DNA from: Chrysaora quinquecirrha
Taxonomy: Eukaryota; Cnidaria; Scyphozoa; Semaeostomeae; Pelagiidae
DNA length: 64,000 nucleotides
Reading direction: 5' to 3'
Assembly (NCBI GenBank): GCA_014526335.1
Contig: JACTAT010000353.1
Location: forward strand, 1 to 64,000
Positions 44,293-53,500 of the stretch are shown here, piece by piece. Position 1 is the stretch's first letter. Every line of letters starts with the position of its first letter. A program made the position numbers and the translations under genes. The notes under the pieces were generated by a model, which made no database searches, was not told the DNA's origin, and saw only the letters and a list, made by a program, of their open reading frames with translations.

Positions 44293-45263
44293 ATGTACTC
44301 TAAACGAAAATATGAACAACATGATGATGATGATGATGATCATAACTCAATTGAAAACGACAACGCTGAAAAAAGTCGAAAGAAAAATAAAGTGACAATG
44401 CGCCGTTTGAAATACGATATCTATTTACCTGAAGATGATGATGATGATTATGATGATAAGAACGAAACTTTAGAAGGATTTGGGAATGTAGCTTATGAAA
44501 CAGAAGGATTTGAAAGAGATCATGATTTAAAAGCTGAAATTCTCTTAGAAAATTATTTAGGTGAATTAAATGCGGTTTTAACAGAAAAGCCTGACCTGTA
44601 TGACATTAGGTTAAACACACCATTTACAATGCTATTAACAGGAAAGTCGGGATGTGGTAAAACATGCTGGCTAATTAAATTTTTAAAAAAAAGAAAGAAT
44701 TAACTGATGATTCAGAAGGAAAATTGTTAAAGAAAATCTTATGGTTTTATGGAGTTGAACAGTCTGAGCAATTTGAAAAGTTAAAAGGCGAATTCGGCAA
44801 AAAGCATATTGAGTTTATTAAAGGCTTAAATAAAGAAAATTTGCAAGAAGCTAAAGAGTGTATTATAATTCTTGATGATTTGATGACTGAAATGAAAAAT
44901 GATAACGATGTTGCACAGTTATTTACAAAAAGTTCTCATCATAAGACGGTGACAGTTTTCATATTATGGCAAAGTCCATTTCCTCAAGGAAAAATTACGA
45001 AAGAAATCGCTACAAACGCAGACTATCAAGTTGTGTTTAACAATGAACGACAAAGTAGTCAATTACGTTGTTTATGTCAACAGAAGACATCAACAATTGA
45101 CAAAGGATCTGAATTATATAAAAAAATTCAAGATTATTTTGACAGGAACATAAATGACTATCCTTATGTGTTTATGAACTTTAAGCCGGGAAAAGAGAAA
45201 AAAATTAAGTATATGATAAATTTCTTAAGCGATGATGATCGAAAACCGTGTCAAGAACTTTAG
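44293..45263 (+). CDS. DNA-packaging ATPase (FtsK/HerA type), frame interrupted
   Basis: Motor that would pump the genome into the capsid. The first frame (44293-44703) has an acidic, disordered N-terminus and the Walker A motif GKSGCGKT at residues 117-124. The second frame (open from about 44690, to 45263) carries Walker B (CIIILDDLMTE), the family block LFTKSSHHKTVTVFILWQ, and the NADYQVVFNNERQSSQ region. The frames are offset by -1, and the break falls in an A8 run at 44685-44692 that contains the canonical slippery heptamer T TTA AAA (44682-44688). So the break may be programmed frameshifting, an indel or a sequencing error. Confidence 0.85.
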
Positions 45264-45363
45264 TATAATTAAGAGAAATGAGATATAATTCATTTTAAAG
45301 TTAATAAATATAATATTATAAAAAATTATTTTATTTCTTGCGTTATTCATTTATACTAATCAG

Positions 45364-45670
45364 TATGAGGTCGTACAAAAGACGCTACAGACAAAGGAAA
45401 AAAAAGGGAAATAAAACGTTAAAGGGGGCGGGTATTTTTGACAACATACAGCATTGGTTTTTAAAAACGGGTGCAGCTATAACCCCGATTCCAAGGCTGC
45501 AAAAGGCGTTAAAACCTAAAGTGAAATTAAAAGGTGAAAAGAAATGGAAACTGTTACAATTTGTTCCTAGAGAATTTTGGAGAGCGGCAGGAGCATCTAA
45601 AAAAAGCTTAAATAAATTTGTATATGCAAACGATTTAATAAAAAGAGGGTTAATTAAGAAACGAAAATAG
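45364..45670 (+). CDS. Small basic virion-type protein with LxGxG site
   Basis: 101 codons from the ATG at 45364. A very basic N-terminus (RSYKRRYRQRKKKGNK) leads to LKGAG at residues 19-23, which fits the adenain cleavage rule (M/I/L)xGx-G. Then comes a moderately hydrophobic segment (FDNIQHWFLKTGAAITPIP) and a basic C-terminus. Removal of a basic leader is typical of precursor core or minor capsid proteins matured by an adenovirus-type protease. The specific role is unknown. Confidence 0.6.
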
Positions 45671-45684
45671 CTAAAGTTAAATAA

Positions 45685-45825
45685 ATGGCAAGTTTAGCAG
45701 CTAGCGTAATTGCATCTATGGTTATAGATGACATGTTAAAGGATGACGGCGGCAGAGAGGTTGATGAGTTGATGGGAAATGGTTATAGCGCAGTTAAACG
45801 GAAATTAGCACGACATTTAACTTAA
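45685..45825 (+). CDS. 46-residue protein with LxGxG site
   Basis: A short open frame 15 bp after the previous gene: MASLAASVIASMVIDDMLKD, then LMGNG at residues 29-33 and a basic end (VKRKLARHL). The N-terminal half is a hydrophobic or amphipathic helix. LMGN-G fits the adenain consensus. It ends directly before the ATG of the next gene (45826), so the two stand in tight tandem. Confidence 0.5.
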   Translation: MASLAASVIASMVIDDMLKDDGGREVDELMGNGYSAVKRKLARHLT

Positions 45826-46086
45826 ATGGGAAGTGTGTTAGCGTGAACAGCTGCAAAAACAGCTTTAAGGCAAGGTGGGAAATTAATTACAAAACAGGCT
45901 TTGAAACGCTTAGCTGTAAAAGGTGCGAAAGCGGCAGCAAAAGGGGCTTTGTCTGCCGGCGCAGGTTTTGCCACCGACGCTACATTAAGAAAATTACAAG
46001 GTAATGGATGTAGCAAAAAAACACGTTATCATCGTACTCGTCGTTATCGTAAAAGTCATAAACGAAAGAGGGGAAGAAAAAGATGA
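45826..46086 (+). pseudogene. Basic core-type protein, interrupted by TGA at codon 7
   Basis: The ATG at 45826 immediately follows the previous stop. The frame has TGA at 45844-45846 and is then open to 46086. After the stop it is Ala/Lys-rich (LRQGGKLITKQALKRLAVKG, AKAAAKGALSAGAGFATDA), contains LQGNG, and ends in an Arg/Lys/His-rich tail (RTRRYRKSHKRKRGRKR). Alanine/lysine helices with a basic tail recall adenoviral DNA-condensing core proteins. LQGN-G fits the adenain site. The early TGA could be a CGA or TGG mutation. Confidence 0.55.
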
Positions 46087-46188
46087 AAATAGAAATTACG
46101 CTTCTTTTTAAGTTAAGATAAAAGTTGAAGTTGTTGTTGTTGTGTAAGACTTAACTAGTTATTAGAGAAAAAACGTTATAAAGTAACA

Positions 46189-46407
46189 ATGAAGTTTTTT
46201 CGTGCAAGTAAGTTATTTGGAAAACATTCATCGTTTAAGAAAAAAAGATATTCTTTAATAAATAGAAAATTAACAGGAAAAGGTAAAATGCGTTTTCAAC
46301 CTTTTTCAAGTACAACTAAGCTTATTTCAAGTAGGGGAAGAGGTACGCCGAATCCTGGACTTGTTACTATTCAATTTAAAAACGGAAAGACTATAGTAAG
46401 ACGTTAA
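46189..46407 (+). CDS. 72-residue basic protein with LxGxG site
   Basis: ATG at 46189. A basic N-terminus (FRASKLFGKHSSFKKKRYSL) is followed by LTGKG at residues 28-32, an adenain-type cleavage context. The downstream part has FQPFSSTTKLISSRGRGTPN and a short strand-like end (VTIQFKNGKTIVRR). Function unknown; a candidate precursor virion protein. Confidence 0.55.
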   Translation: MKFFRASKLFGKHSSFKKKRYSLINRKLTGKGKMRFQPFSSTTKLISSRGRGTPNPGLVTIQFKNGKTIVRR

Positions 46408-46443
46408 AATAGAATAAATTTTAGAAAAGTGGGAAAAATAACG

Positions 46444-46451
46444 TATAAAAG
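46444..46451 (+). promoter_or_regulatory. TATA box (TATAAAAG)
   Basis: TATAAAAG lies 56 bp upstream of the ATG at 46507 and 37 bp downstream of the previous stop, matching the octamer before the ATPase gene. Confidence 0.5.
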
Positions 46452-46506
46452 TTGATTTTTATGTCAGGCTAATTCATTGGTTTTGTGCTTGTAAAGCTGT
46501 ACAGAC

Positions 46507-46755
46507 ATGGAATACTATAGACAATTTTCGCTAGAAACACATTCATGGAAGGTTGCTGTACATATTTGCGAAGTGCTAAAAAGACACGGTTCAAAAAAGA
46601 TAAAACTAGATGTAATGTGTAATTCCGAACCGAATTGTTCAAAACCCTATGTAGACGTGTTAACTGATGATAAAGTCTTTTTGACTGGAGTTCGCGGTGA
46701 CGTTATCAATTGGCTTGATGATGCGTTGCAGTATAATCAAGTCAAATGTATTTGA
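46507..46755 (+). CDS. 82-residue Polinton protein, unknown
   Basis: ATG at 46507. It differs from its basic neighbours: a compact mixed sequence with four cysteines (EYYRQFSLETHSWKVAVHIC, VMCNSEPNCSKPYVDVLTDD) and an aromatic/acidic C-terminal helix (DVINWLDDALQYNQ). It is probably a folded non-structural or regulatory protein. No family recognised, and there is no LxGxG motif. A CAA repeat follows the stop (46804-46830). Confidence 0.55.
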   Translation: MEYYRQFSLETHSWKVAVHICEVLKRHGSKKIKLDVMCNSEPNCSKPYVDVLTDDKVFLTGVRGDVINWLDDALQYNQVKCI

Positions 46756-46998
46756 CTGCCTTACAAAAGTAACGCCTCCGCCGATAGCGACATCTTTGTA
46801 TTTACAACAACAACAACAACAACAACAACAGCCTCAAATTATGCGATATCGAATGAAGCCTTCTGCAGAAATGCTTTATTATTGAACGATTAAAACAAAC
46901 TATGTTATTAGTAATTAAAATTTAAATTAATAATAGAATGTAATCATAATAATAATAATAATTACTTTATCGAAATTTATTTTAGTTAATTGATTAGT

Positions 46999-47006
46999 TA
47001 TAAAAG
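46999..47006 (+). promoter_or_regulatory. TATA box (TATAAAAG)
   Basis: TATAAAAG lies 35 bp upstream of the ATG at 47041. This leaves a very short leader if transcription starts about 30 bp downstream. Confidence 0.5.
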
Positions 47007-47040
47007 GAAGTGAACAATTAAAATACTAGACTCTTTTTGT

Positions 47041-47313
47041 ATGGCTAATACATTTATCGCGCCTATAGGAATTACTCTATTAACAGCAGCAAAAGCTAGT
47101 AAACGAGCGAAAGCTATGCTATATAAAAAGAAAATTCATTGGTATAAAAAAAAGGGGAAAAGACATTCAAAGAAAGAACCTCGCCTTTTTAAAGAATTCA
47201 GAAACGTGTATAAAAATTATAGATATCATAAACCTAACGGTATTTGTCATAAGCGAATTAAAACTTTCCTTCAAGGTTATCATAAAGCTAAGAAAGCGAG
47301 AAAAGCAACATAA
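47041..47313 (+). CDS. 90-residue basic Polinton protein
   Basis: A hydrophobic N-terminus (MANTFIAPIGITLLTAAKAS) is followed by a Lys/Tyr/His-rich remainder (YKKKIHWYKKKGKRHSKKEP, YHKPNGICHKRIKTFL). The charge is strongly positive, so nucleic-acid binding is likely. No LxGxG site and no family recognised. The next 310 bp hold no ORF, only the TATA box at 47536. Confidence 0.55.
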   Translation: MANTFIAPIGITLLTAAKASKRAKAMLYKKKIHWYKKKGKRHSKKEPRLFKEFRNVYKNYRYHKPNGICHKRIKTFLQGYHKAKKARKAT

Positions 47314-47535
47314 AACCGCAAACTCGCTTAAAGCAAAACTGTTCTATTTTATTCAAATCGACTAGTCAGAACGGATTAAAAGGTTAAAAGGTTAGATCTG
47401 ATGGGCTTTAACTGAGAAAGTTGCTTTAAGCGATTACAATTTCTTTCTTTCAAAGCGAATTTGAAACCGCTTTTAAGAGAATTTTGAAAGAGCAAAGTTT
47501 AAGTTAGCTGTCAATCATGTTATTGTTTTGTAAAA

Positions 47536-47543
47536 TATAAAAG
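47536..47543 (+). promoter_or_regulatory. TATA box (TATAAAAG)
   Basis: TATAAAAG lies 91 bp upstream of ATG 47627. The spacing argues for that ATG as the start rather than the GTG at 47546, which would lie before the expected transcription start. Confidence 0.5.
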
Positions 47544-47626
47544 CCGTGTTCGTGTTTCACAAATTTCATAACTGCTCACGACAATTTCAGAAAAGGTTTC
47601 TAGAAAACAAAGAATTTAAATCAAAA

Positions 47627-48298
47627 ATGGCTGAGAATGATGAAGTTAAAATCAATGAGATTTTTAGCAAGGTTGTGTCTGTGCAAGAGGGTGACAAAAC
47701 AAATTCTTTGGATGTGTTGAAAGCTGTTGTGACTGAACGACAAGGAGGAAAATTTTATAAGGAAAAGATGACACATTTCACCCTCTGTAAACAGTCTTTT
47801 TACTTCAGGAAAGAGATCAAGCCAGAGAATTTTATGAGAGATTACAGCGAAGAATTTGTCAAAGACAAAGGTGTGCTTTGTGAATTTTCGTTCACAAAAT
47901 CAAAGTTGGAGAAGTTGATAAATGAGATAAACGGCAAAAGAAGTGAGTTGATCAGTTATAGTTTAGACTATGACGATGATTATAAGCTGCAACAAAGTTT
48001 GGAGATCATGAAGCGCAGAGAATGGAATGTTGGAGAAGAATTAATCGTGTTTCCGATGACTAGAGAGTTCACCCTACCTAACGGCGGCAAGTACATGGAT
48101 GAAGCTGTTATTTCACTGACTTTTAATAAAGAGAAAAAGTTAGATTTCGAAGTGTTGCTCAGAAGGCGAAATACTAAAACCCAGCTGTCTACTGCTACTC
48201 GCACGGTTTTTCTTACACCAGAAGATGTAAATGCTGTGTATGATTTGATCTTTTCCAATGGATTCATTTCGACATATTTTCGCAAGTTTGGAGGGTGA
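47627..48298 (+). CDS. Polinton protein of unknown function (223 codons)
   Basis: Starts MAENDEVKINEIFSKVVSVQ. The sequence is a well-mixed globular domain (MTHFTLCKQSFYFRKEIKP, LDYDDDYKLQQSLEIMKRRE, LIVFPMTREFTLPNGGKYMD, FEVLLRRRNTKTQ) with predicted alternating strands. It has no low complexity apart from one acidic run. The stop at 48296-48298 is overlapped by another frame (48258-48647) that could be its displaced C-terminal tail. An early or non-structural protein is plausible from the TATA-led transcript, but no family is recognised. Confidence 0.6.
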   Translation: MAENDEVKINEIFSKVVSVQEGDKTNSLDVLKAVVTERQGGKFYKEKMTHFTLCKQSFYFRKEIKPENFMRDYSEEFVKDKGVLCEFSFTKSKLEKLINEINGKRSELISYSLDYDDDYKLQQSLEIMKRREWNVGEELIVFPMTREFTLPNGGKYMDEAVISLTFNKEKKLDFEVLLRRRNTKTQLSTATRTVFLTPEDVNAVYDLIFSNGFISTYFRKFGG

Positions 48299-48647
48299 AA
48301 TTGCACCTATTTTGCTTGATGTAGATGGTAAAGTTGTGAAGACTGAAGTAGTTGCAAATAAAGAAGAAAATAAATTAAAAGTGAACCAGGCGAGATACAA
48401 GAACCATTCTATTTTGGATTTGATGAGTGAGTTGAAAAAGCCATCCCTTCCAGCCTTAAAAGCTAAAACAGACGAGGCAGTAAGTAAGAAGAAGAAAAGA
48501 AAGATGGCAGCCATAGCAGCCGCTGCATTAGCTGCTTCAGCTGAAATGACAACTTCAACACCAAAGCCGAAAAAACCTAGAAAGAATGTTATAATTGAAT
48601 CAGACGATTCCGATCGCGACAAAATTGATGGAGATGAAGCGAACTAA
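48258..48647 (+). CDS. Overlapping frame, Lys/Ala-rich tail protein
   Basis: 129 codons from an ATG inside the end of the previous gene. The first third looks folded (FRHIFASLEGEIAPILLDVD). The rest is a basic and Ala-rich stretch (KKKKRKMAAIAAAALAASA) and an acidic Ser/Asp end. It is either a separate overlapping gene or the true C-terminus of 47627-48298 displaced by a one-base shift. The lack of its own TATA box favours the second reading. Confidence 0.5.
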   Translation: MDSFRHIFASLEGEIAPILLDVDGKVVKTEVVANKEENKLKVNQARYKNHSILDLMSELKKPSLPALKAKTDEAVSKKKKRKMAAIAAAALAASAEMTTSTPKPKKPRKNVIIESDDSDRDKIDGDEAN

Positions 48648-48888
48648 AATAGAGATATAGAGAGAACACTTATATACTTTGGACCCTTATATATACTTTG
48701 AACATTTTATTTTACTGTTATAATCTTATTGTTATTAGCTAAGTTGTTAATTTTAATGTATGTATTTTTATTGTGAAAGTGACATACTATGAAATCTATT
48801 CAAAATGAGAAAAAGACGGAAAAGCTTATTTTATTTTTGAAATATATCTTATAAAATTTTTCATTTATAATTTTGAGGTTGTATAGGG

Positions 48889-49026
48889 ATGCAGTTAAGC
48901 AAAGCGACACGAATAGTTAAACGGTTATTTAAGCGTACTCAAAGAAAAAGAAAAAGATTGTCTTTGAAAAAAGAGGTTTTTGAAGCTTTACAAGAAGCGT
49001 TAGACATCGACGGCGACGATGGTTAA
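48889..49026 (+). CDS. 45-residue basic/acidic small protein
   Basis: ATG at 48889: MQLSKATRIVKRLFKRTQRK, then KRKRLSLKKEVFEALQEALD and an acidic IDGDDG end. Its stop overlaps the ATG of the next gene (49019), so the pair may be translated from one transcript. No family recognised and no LxGxG site. Confidence 0.45.
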   Translation: MQLSKATRIVKRLFKRTQRKRKRLSLKKEVFEALQEALDIDGDDG

Positions 49027-49378
49027 TGAAAGGCGCAAACGTCGACATGCCGGTAAAGCAAAACGAATATTAAAACGTAATAAAAGAATCAGAAAACGTG
49101 AAGCTTTGAAAAAAAGGGAACGTAGAACCTTTGAAATAAAACTAGAGATTATGAGTCTGCTTGAGAGAGCTTTTAACAAAACAAAAGATGAATTACGACA
49201 TGAATTTTATAGAGATGTAGTTAATCATTGGCTAAAAGTCGAGTTTTGCGGTGATAAAGATCGTCGTTTTTCTACAGAACTAAATTATGATGATTATTAT
49301 AGCGACGAGGGTTTTTGGAATCCAACTTATTATGACAGTGATGAAAGCTATTATAGCGAATATGATTGCTTAGAATGA
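49019..49378 (+). CDS. 119-residue protein, basic N-terminus and acidic/Tyr-rich C-terminus
   Basis: ATG at 49019, overlapping the previous stop by 8 bases. A highly basic start (ERRKRRHAGKAKRILKRNKR) is followed by a helical middle (FEIKLEIMSLLERAFNKTKD, ELRHEFYRDVVNHWLKVEFC) and a Tyr/Asp/Ser-rich tail (DYYSDEGFWNPTYYDSDESY). The polarity suggests a nucleic-acid-binding scaffold or core protein. Function unknown. Confidence 0.55.
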   Translation: MVNERRKRRHAGKAKRILKRNKRIRKREALKKRERRTFEIKLEIMSLLERAFNKTKDELRHEFYRDVVNHWLKVEFCGDKDRRFSTELNYDDYYSDEGFWNPTYYDSDESYYSEYDCLE

Positions 49379-49436
49379 AGTAGATGTTAAAAATAAAACG
49401 TTTTAAATTTGCAAAATGTAGAAAAGCCGGGGCTTT

Positions 49437-49682
49437 ATGTATAATAAAGAGTTATATTTAAGCGGTGAAAGTGAACTAGCTTATTTTAGCGTCGTTTTCG
49501 ATATGGTGAAACAACGAAGGAAGAGACGGAGGAGACGGAAAACTGTAAAGCGACTGAGAGGGAATGGTAGACCTGTTATGTTATTAAATTCATTATCCCC
49601 GAGAAGTGACGGGATTTGGACTGATATGTCGTCATATATTAATTCGGCCAGGCGAATACCTGTGAAAAAAAGGCGTAAATAA
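49437..49682 (+). CDS. Basic protein with Arg-rich tract and LxGxG site
   Basis: 81 codons from the ATG at 49437; an internal ATG at 49503 (MVKQRRKRRRRRKTVKR) may be the real start. After the Arg/Lys tract comes LRGNG, an adenain-type site. The remainder (MLLNSLSPRSDGIWTDMSSY) ends in a KKRRK basic tail. The design, a basic leader, cleavage site, small domain and basic tail, repeats that of the genes at 45.4-46.4 kb. Confidence 0.55.
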   Translation: MYNKELYLSGESELAYFSVVFDMVKQRRKRRRRRKTVKRLRGNGRPVMLLNSLSPRSDGIWTDMSSYINSARRIPVKKRRK

Positions 49683-49767
49683 TGAAATAAATTTGCTTGA
49701 AAATTATATTACATTATTTTAACTTGTAAAGCTGCAGAGTCAAGAAGTGGAAAAGTTTAGTCTGCTT

Positions 49768-49775
49768 TATAAAAG
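49768..49775 (+). promoter_or_regulatory. TATA-like octamer (TATAAAAG)
   Basis: TATAAAAG lies 240 bp ahead of the C2H2/polymerase region. It is only 5 bp before the ATG of a small frame at 49780, so if it is a promoter its product is more likely the zinc-finger or polymerase transcript. Confidence 0.35.
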
Positions 49776-49779
49776 AAAT

Positions 49780-49938
49780 ATGAGTTTTAAAGGGGTAAAG
49801 AAGCATTATTTGAAGAAACGAAAAAACTTATTGAAAACGAATAAAAGCTTAAAGAATATATTAGCAAAAATTCTACCTTTTTTCCCTTTTAAGCGCATAG
49901 CATTTAATAAACAACGTTTTTCTTTTTCTGCTCCATGA
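49780..49938 (+). CDS. Possible 52-residue basic ORF
   Basis: MSFKGVKKHYLKKRKNLLKT followed by a hydrophobic stretch (ILAKILPFFPFKRIAF). The ATG is almost inside a TATA-like octamer, so transcription from that box would miss it. It could instead be read from an upstream start. Low support. Confidence 0.3.
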   Translation: MSFKGVKKHYLKKRKNLLKTNKSLKNILAKILPFFPFKRIAFNKQRFSFSAP

Positions 49939-50012
49939 TCTAACCCGAACATAGAATAAGCAGCCACCGTACTTGTGCCACCTCCCATTTAAAGTTTTAA
50001 TTAAAAATAAAT

Positions 50013-50594
50013 CGATGCCATTGTAAGTTGTGTTCTTATGCGTGTGGAAATACGGTGAAACTTGCTCAACATATCGCACAAGTACATAAACAGGAAGAAA
50101 GATGTCGATTTTGTCAGCGAGTGTGTAATGGTAAATTTCGTTTAGCACAACATGAGCAGAAATGTCCGTTGGATAAAAAAGAGCTTATTTGCTGTTGTTG
50201 TAAAAAGAAATATAAAGGAAAAAAGTCTTTAGCGAAACACATGTTAAAAAAGCATCCGCATTATTCTGAAGGAGCTCGTAATAATAATGATAATATTGAT
50301 AATTCGATAAGACAAAGTCGAAGAAATCATCTTTATGATTGCGCTGATTGTGAAAAAAAGTTTTATTCTCAAAGGACATTGGATAATCATCGTTTTGTTT
50401 ATCATGAGAGGTTGGATTGTTTACGTTGCGGACAGGTTTGTAAAACACTTAAAGATTTAAATGAACATTTGCGAGATCATAACTCGATTCAGCATAATAA
50501 ACGAATGCATTTTAGTTGCGAACAGTGTGATAAAAATAATTTTGTTACTACAACACAACTACAAAGACATCGTGTTGCGGTACATCGATGCTAA
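50013..50594 (+). CDS. C2H2 zinc-finger protein next to the polymerase gene
   Basis: Open from just after a TAA at about 50000. The first finger is already complete (CHCKLCSYACGNTVKLAQH then H), but no ATG precedes it in frame, so the start is unclear (splice, non-ATG or lost). At least five Cys2/His2 units follow: CRFCQRVCNGKFRLAQHEQKC, CCCCKKKYKGKKSLAKH, CADCEKKFYSQRTLDNH, CLRCGQVCKTLKDLNEH and CEQCDKNNFVTTTQLQRH. It probably binds DNA. It ends in the TAA that overlaps the polymerase ATG (50588), suggesting that the two are co-expressed or were once one protein. Confidence 0.65.
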   Translation, partial: RCHCKLCSYACGNTVKLAQHIAQVHKQEERCRFCQRVCNGKFRLAQHEQKCPLDKKELICCCCKKKYKGKKSLAKHMLKKHPHYSEGARNNNDNIDNSIRQSRRNHLYDCADCEKKFYSQRTLDNHRFVYHERLDCLRCGQVCKTLKDLNEHLRDHNSIQHNKRMHFSCEQCDKNNFVTTTQLQRHRVAVHRC

Positions 50595-53500
50595 ATATTA
50601 CAAATTATCCCCAACCGTGTATGAGTCATATCAGAAGCTTTTGGAACGATTGTATTTACGCTTTTCGTCCTTGGGAAAGTGATCGTGATGTGAATAACGA
50701 ACCTTTTGTCGGTGATGGTGAACTTCAACTACAACATGTATACAAGTCAAATGCTCATCACATCGCACCGCATTGTTACAACCAAATGAATAGTGCAATA
50801 ATGAAATTAAATTTCCACCTCTTAGATAATGAGCCTTTAACAGAACAAATTAGCAGAGAACTTTGGAGAGTTTATGATGAAATACAAGATATGCTACCAA
50901 CGAGATGTATTATTTCATTCGGCTTTATTTTACAAGAAAGAAATACTAAAGAATTACGTTATTACTATGTGTCAGATTATAATTTGAATAGAACAAGCAA
51001 CGATCGAGATTCAGTAACTGAAGGAAGTACAAGTTCTACTAATCATTTCAAAGAAGTTATTATTTGTAATAAGCATGATATGAACGAACTAATTGAAGAC
51101 ATACAAGCTACACCGTTGATTGATGTAATTAAGTCTGATTTCAAAGATAGTGCATGGAAATTAATTCGAATTACTAACATGCATGTTGCATTGATAAATG
51201 TTGGACATGACGAGTTCAAAATTGGACGTGCTGACAATGAAGAATTTGAAGAAAATTGTTTGGATGTTGATAATGATGAGGGTGTAAGTTCTACAATTCC
51301 TGATTGCATTAAGTTTAATAAATTCATTGAAATTAATTGGGATAATAACAATCTTAAAAGAGAATGGAAAACAGACAATAAATGTTTCTTCACAGCTTTA
51401 TACAACGTTTTAACATCGCAGAATGACATTATCACAATCGAGCAAATGATTGAAAATTATTGCGATTACATCGAAAGTCCTGATTTTTACGGTTTTTGCC
51501 TTGATCATGTCGTTTATATAGAATACAAATATGGAGTAAAAATTAACATCTACAAACCGGTATTCAAATATAAAGACGAATCGCTACATGAACGAGAACG
51601 GGATATGTCAAGCAATATCAAAGCTTTAAAAGGAGTTAATATTGTTTACAAGAGTCGGTTGAAGTATAAAAGCAGCATTACGCTGAATTTGTTGTATCAT
51701 AAAGAACATTTTTGCAGCATTAAGAATTTGAAGAGTTTTGCACATAAATTTATCTGCGATATATGCTTAATGGTTTTTACTAGAAAGGATAACCTTGTTC
51801 GTCATCGTGGAAAATGCCTTACGAAATCACCGAAGTTGAAGTTTAAAGACGGTCTAATCGAAGCACACAAAAGTATAATCGAAAAAAATAAGTGAAACAT
51901 TTCATTTCACTAATGAACAAATGGGGCTACCTACAGATGAAGAAGAACTCCACAAGTATGTTTTTAATCAAGATTTTGTAGTATTCGATTTTGAAAGTAT
52001 GAATGTAAAACAAAAAGTGCCAGATTCCGATTTATTCTACGGAAAAGAGTTTATTTTTCAAGATGACGGTGAAATCGATGGAAGATTTTTCGATGAAGGA
52101 AATGAAAATCATTACACCTGTTTTGATGATGATGGGAAAGTGATTCAACAAAGAGAATATGTACGTCAACAGCTTTTAAAAGAACGAGAAAATACAATTT
52201 CTGATGATGATGATGATGACAGTGAGTCTTTTATGGCTAATGATTACTTTCGAGTTCAAATACCCTTATCATACGCTATAAGTTCAAGTTTTAAACATGA
52301 ACAAGAAATGCTGGATAATGAAGTGTCGATAATCGATACAAAGACTGTTTATGATTGTAAAGATTCACCTGCTGAACTTATAAAATCATTTACTGAAGTG
52401 TTATTCAAACTTGCTAAAGTGAAAAGGAATCGAGCTGAAGCGAAACATTGTCATGTATTCGATCTTATACGACAATTTTTCTTTGAGCGTCAATTATTGG
52501 TGATAACAGAAACGGATTTACAGTTTTATTTTGGTGAATTTTCCGTTATGAAAGAAGAGAATTTTTCACAAGTGCTTAATTTCGCTAAAAAGGAATGTAC
52601 TGAGCGAGAAATGGAAATTATTCTACAATATCGTGAAGGAAGTTTAACTGTTGACGACGGTGATGATGATGATGATGATGATGGTGAACGAACAGAATGG
52701 TATGGCAATGATGATGATGATAATGATGATGACGGTGACGCTAGAGAAAAGTTGATGGAGAAGATGCTAAACAAGCGGCAAGAATTATTGACTGTGTTTT
52801 ACGACGCTTTTGCGTTGTATCGCACTTTTCGAAAACAAGTTGAAACTTTACCTATTTTCGGTTTTAATAGTAGCGGTTATGATCTGCCACTTATCGCGAA
52901 ATACTTATTTCCTATAATGCTTAAGAAGCAAGTTCGAAATTAACACGTTGAAAAATTCAACAAAGTATAAATCAGTCAGTTTCGTTTCAACTCCTGATAA
53001 AGAACGAAAGAAAACGAAATTGCAATTTTTGGACACATCAGCATTTTTAGCCGCGAATTATAATCTCGATACTTTTATTAAAGCATTTACTACCGACAAT
53101 GTATACAAATCATACTTTCCGTATGAGTATTTGGATTCGATTGATCGACTTAAAGAAGAAAAACTACCGCCTTACGACAGTTTTGTATCAAGTTTAAAGC
53201 AAGGTAAAAACACTTTGAATATTCAATTTGAAACTTATCGCACTTTACTAAACGATAAAATAAAACGGTCAAATGTTGATATAAAAACAGCTGAACAAGA
53301 AGTGTTAAAGCAGATGAAATGTAAAGAAAAACCGTTGACTGGACAAGAAAATTATGAAAAGTTACAAGCACTCTGGCGTGAACAAGGATGGAATACAGTT
53401 GCAGATTATTTGAAATTTTATAACACGATGGATGTACAACCATATGTAGACGCTATGAAAAAATATATACGAGAGTTTTACAGATATTCAATTGACTTGA

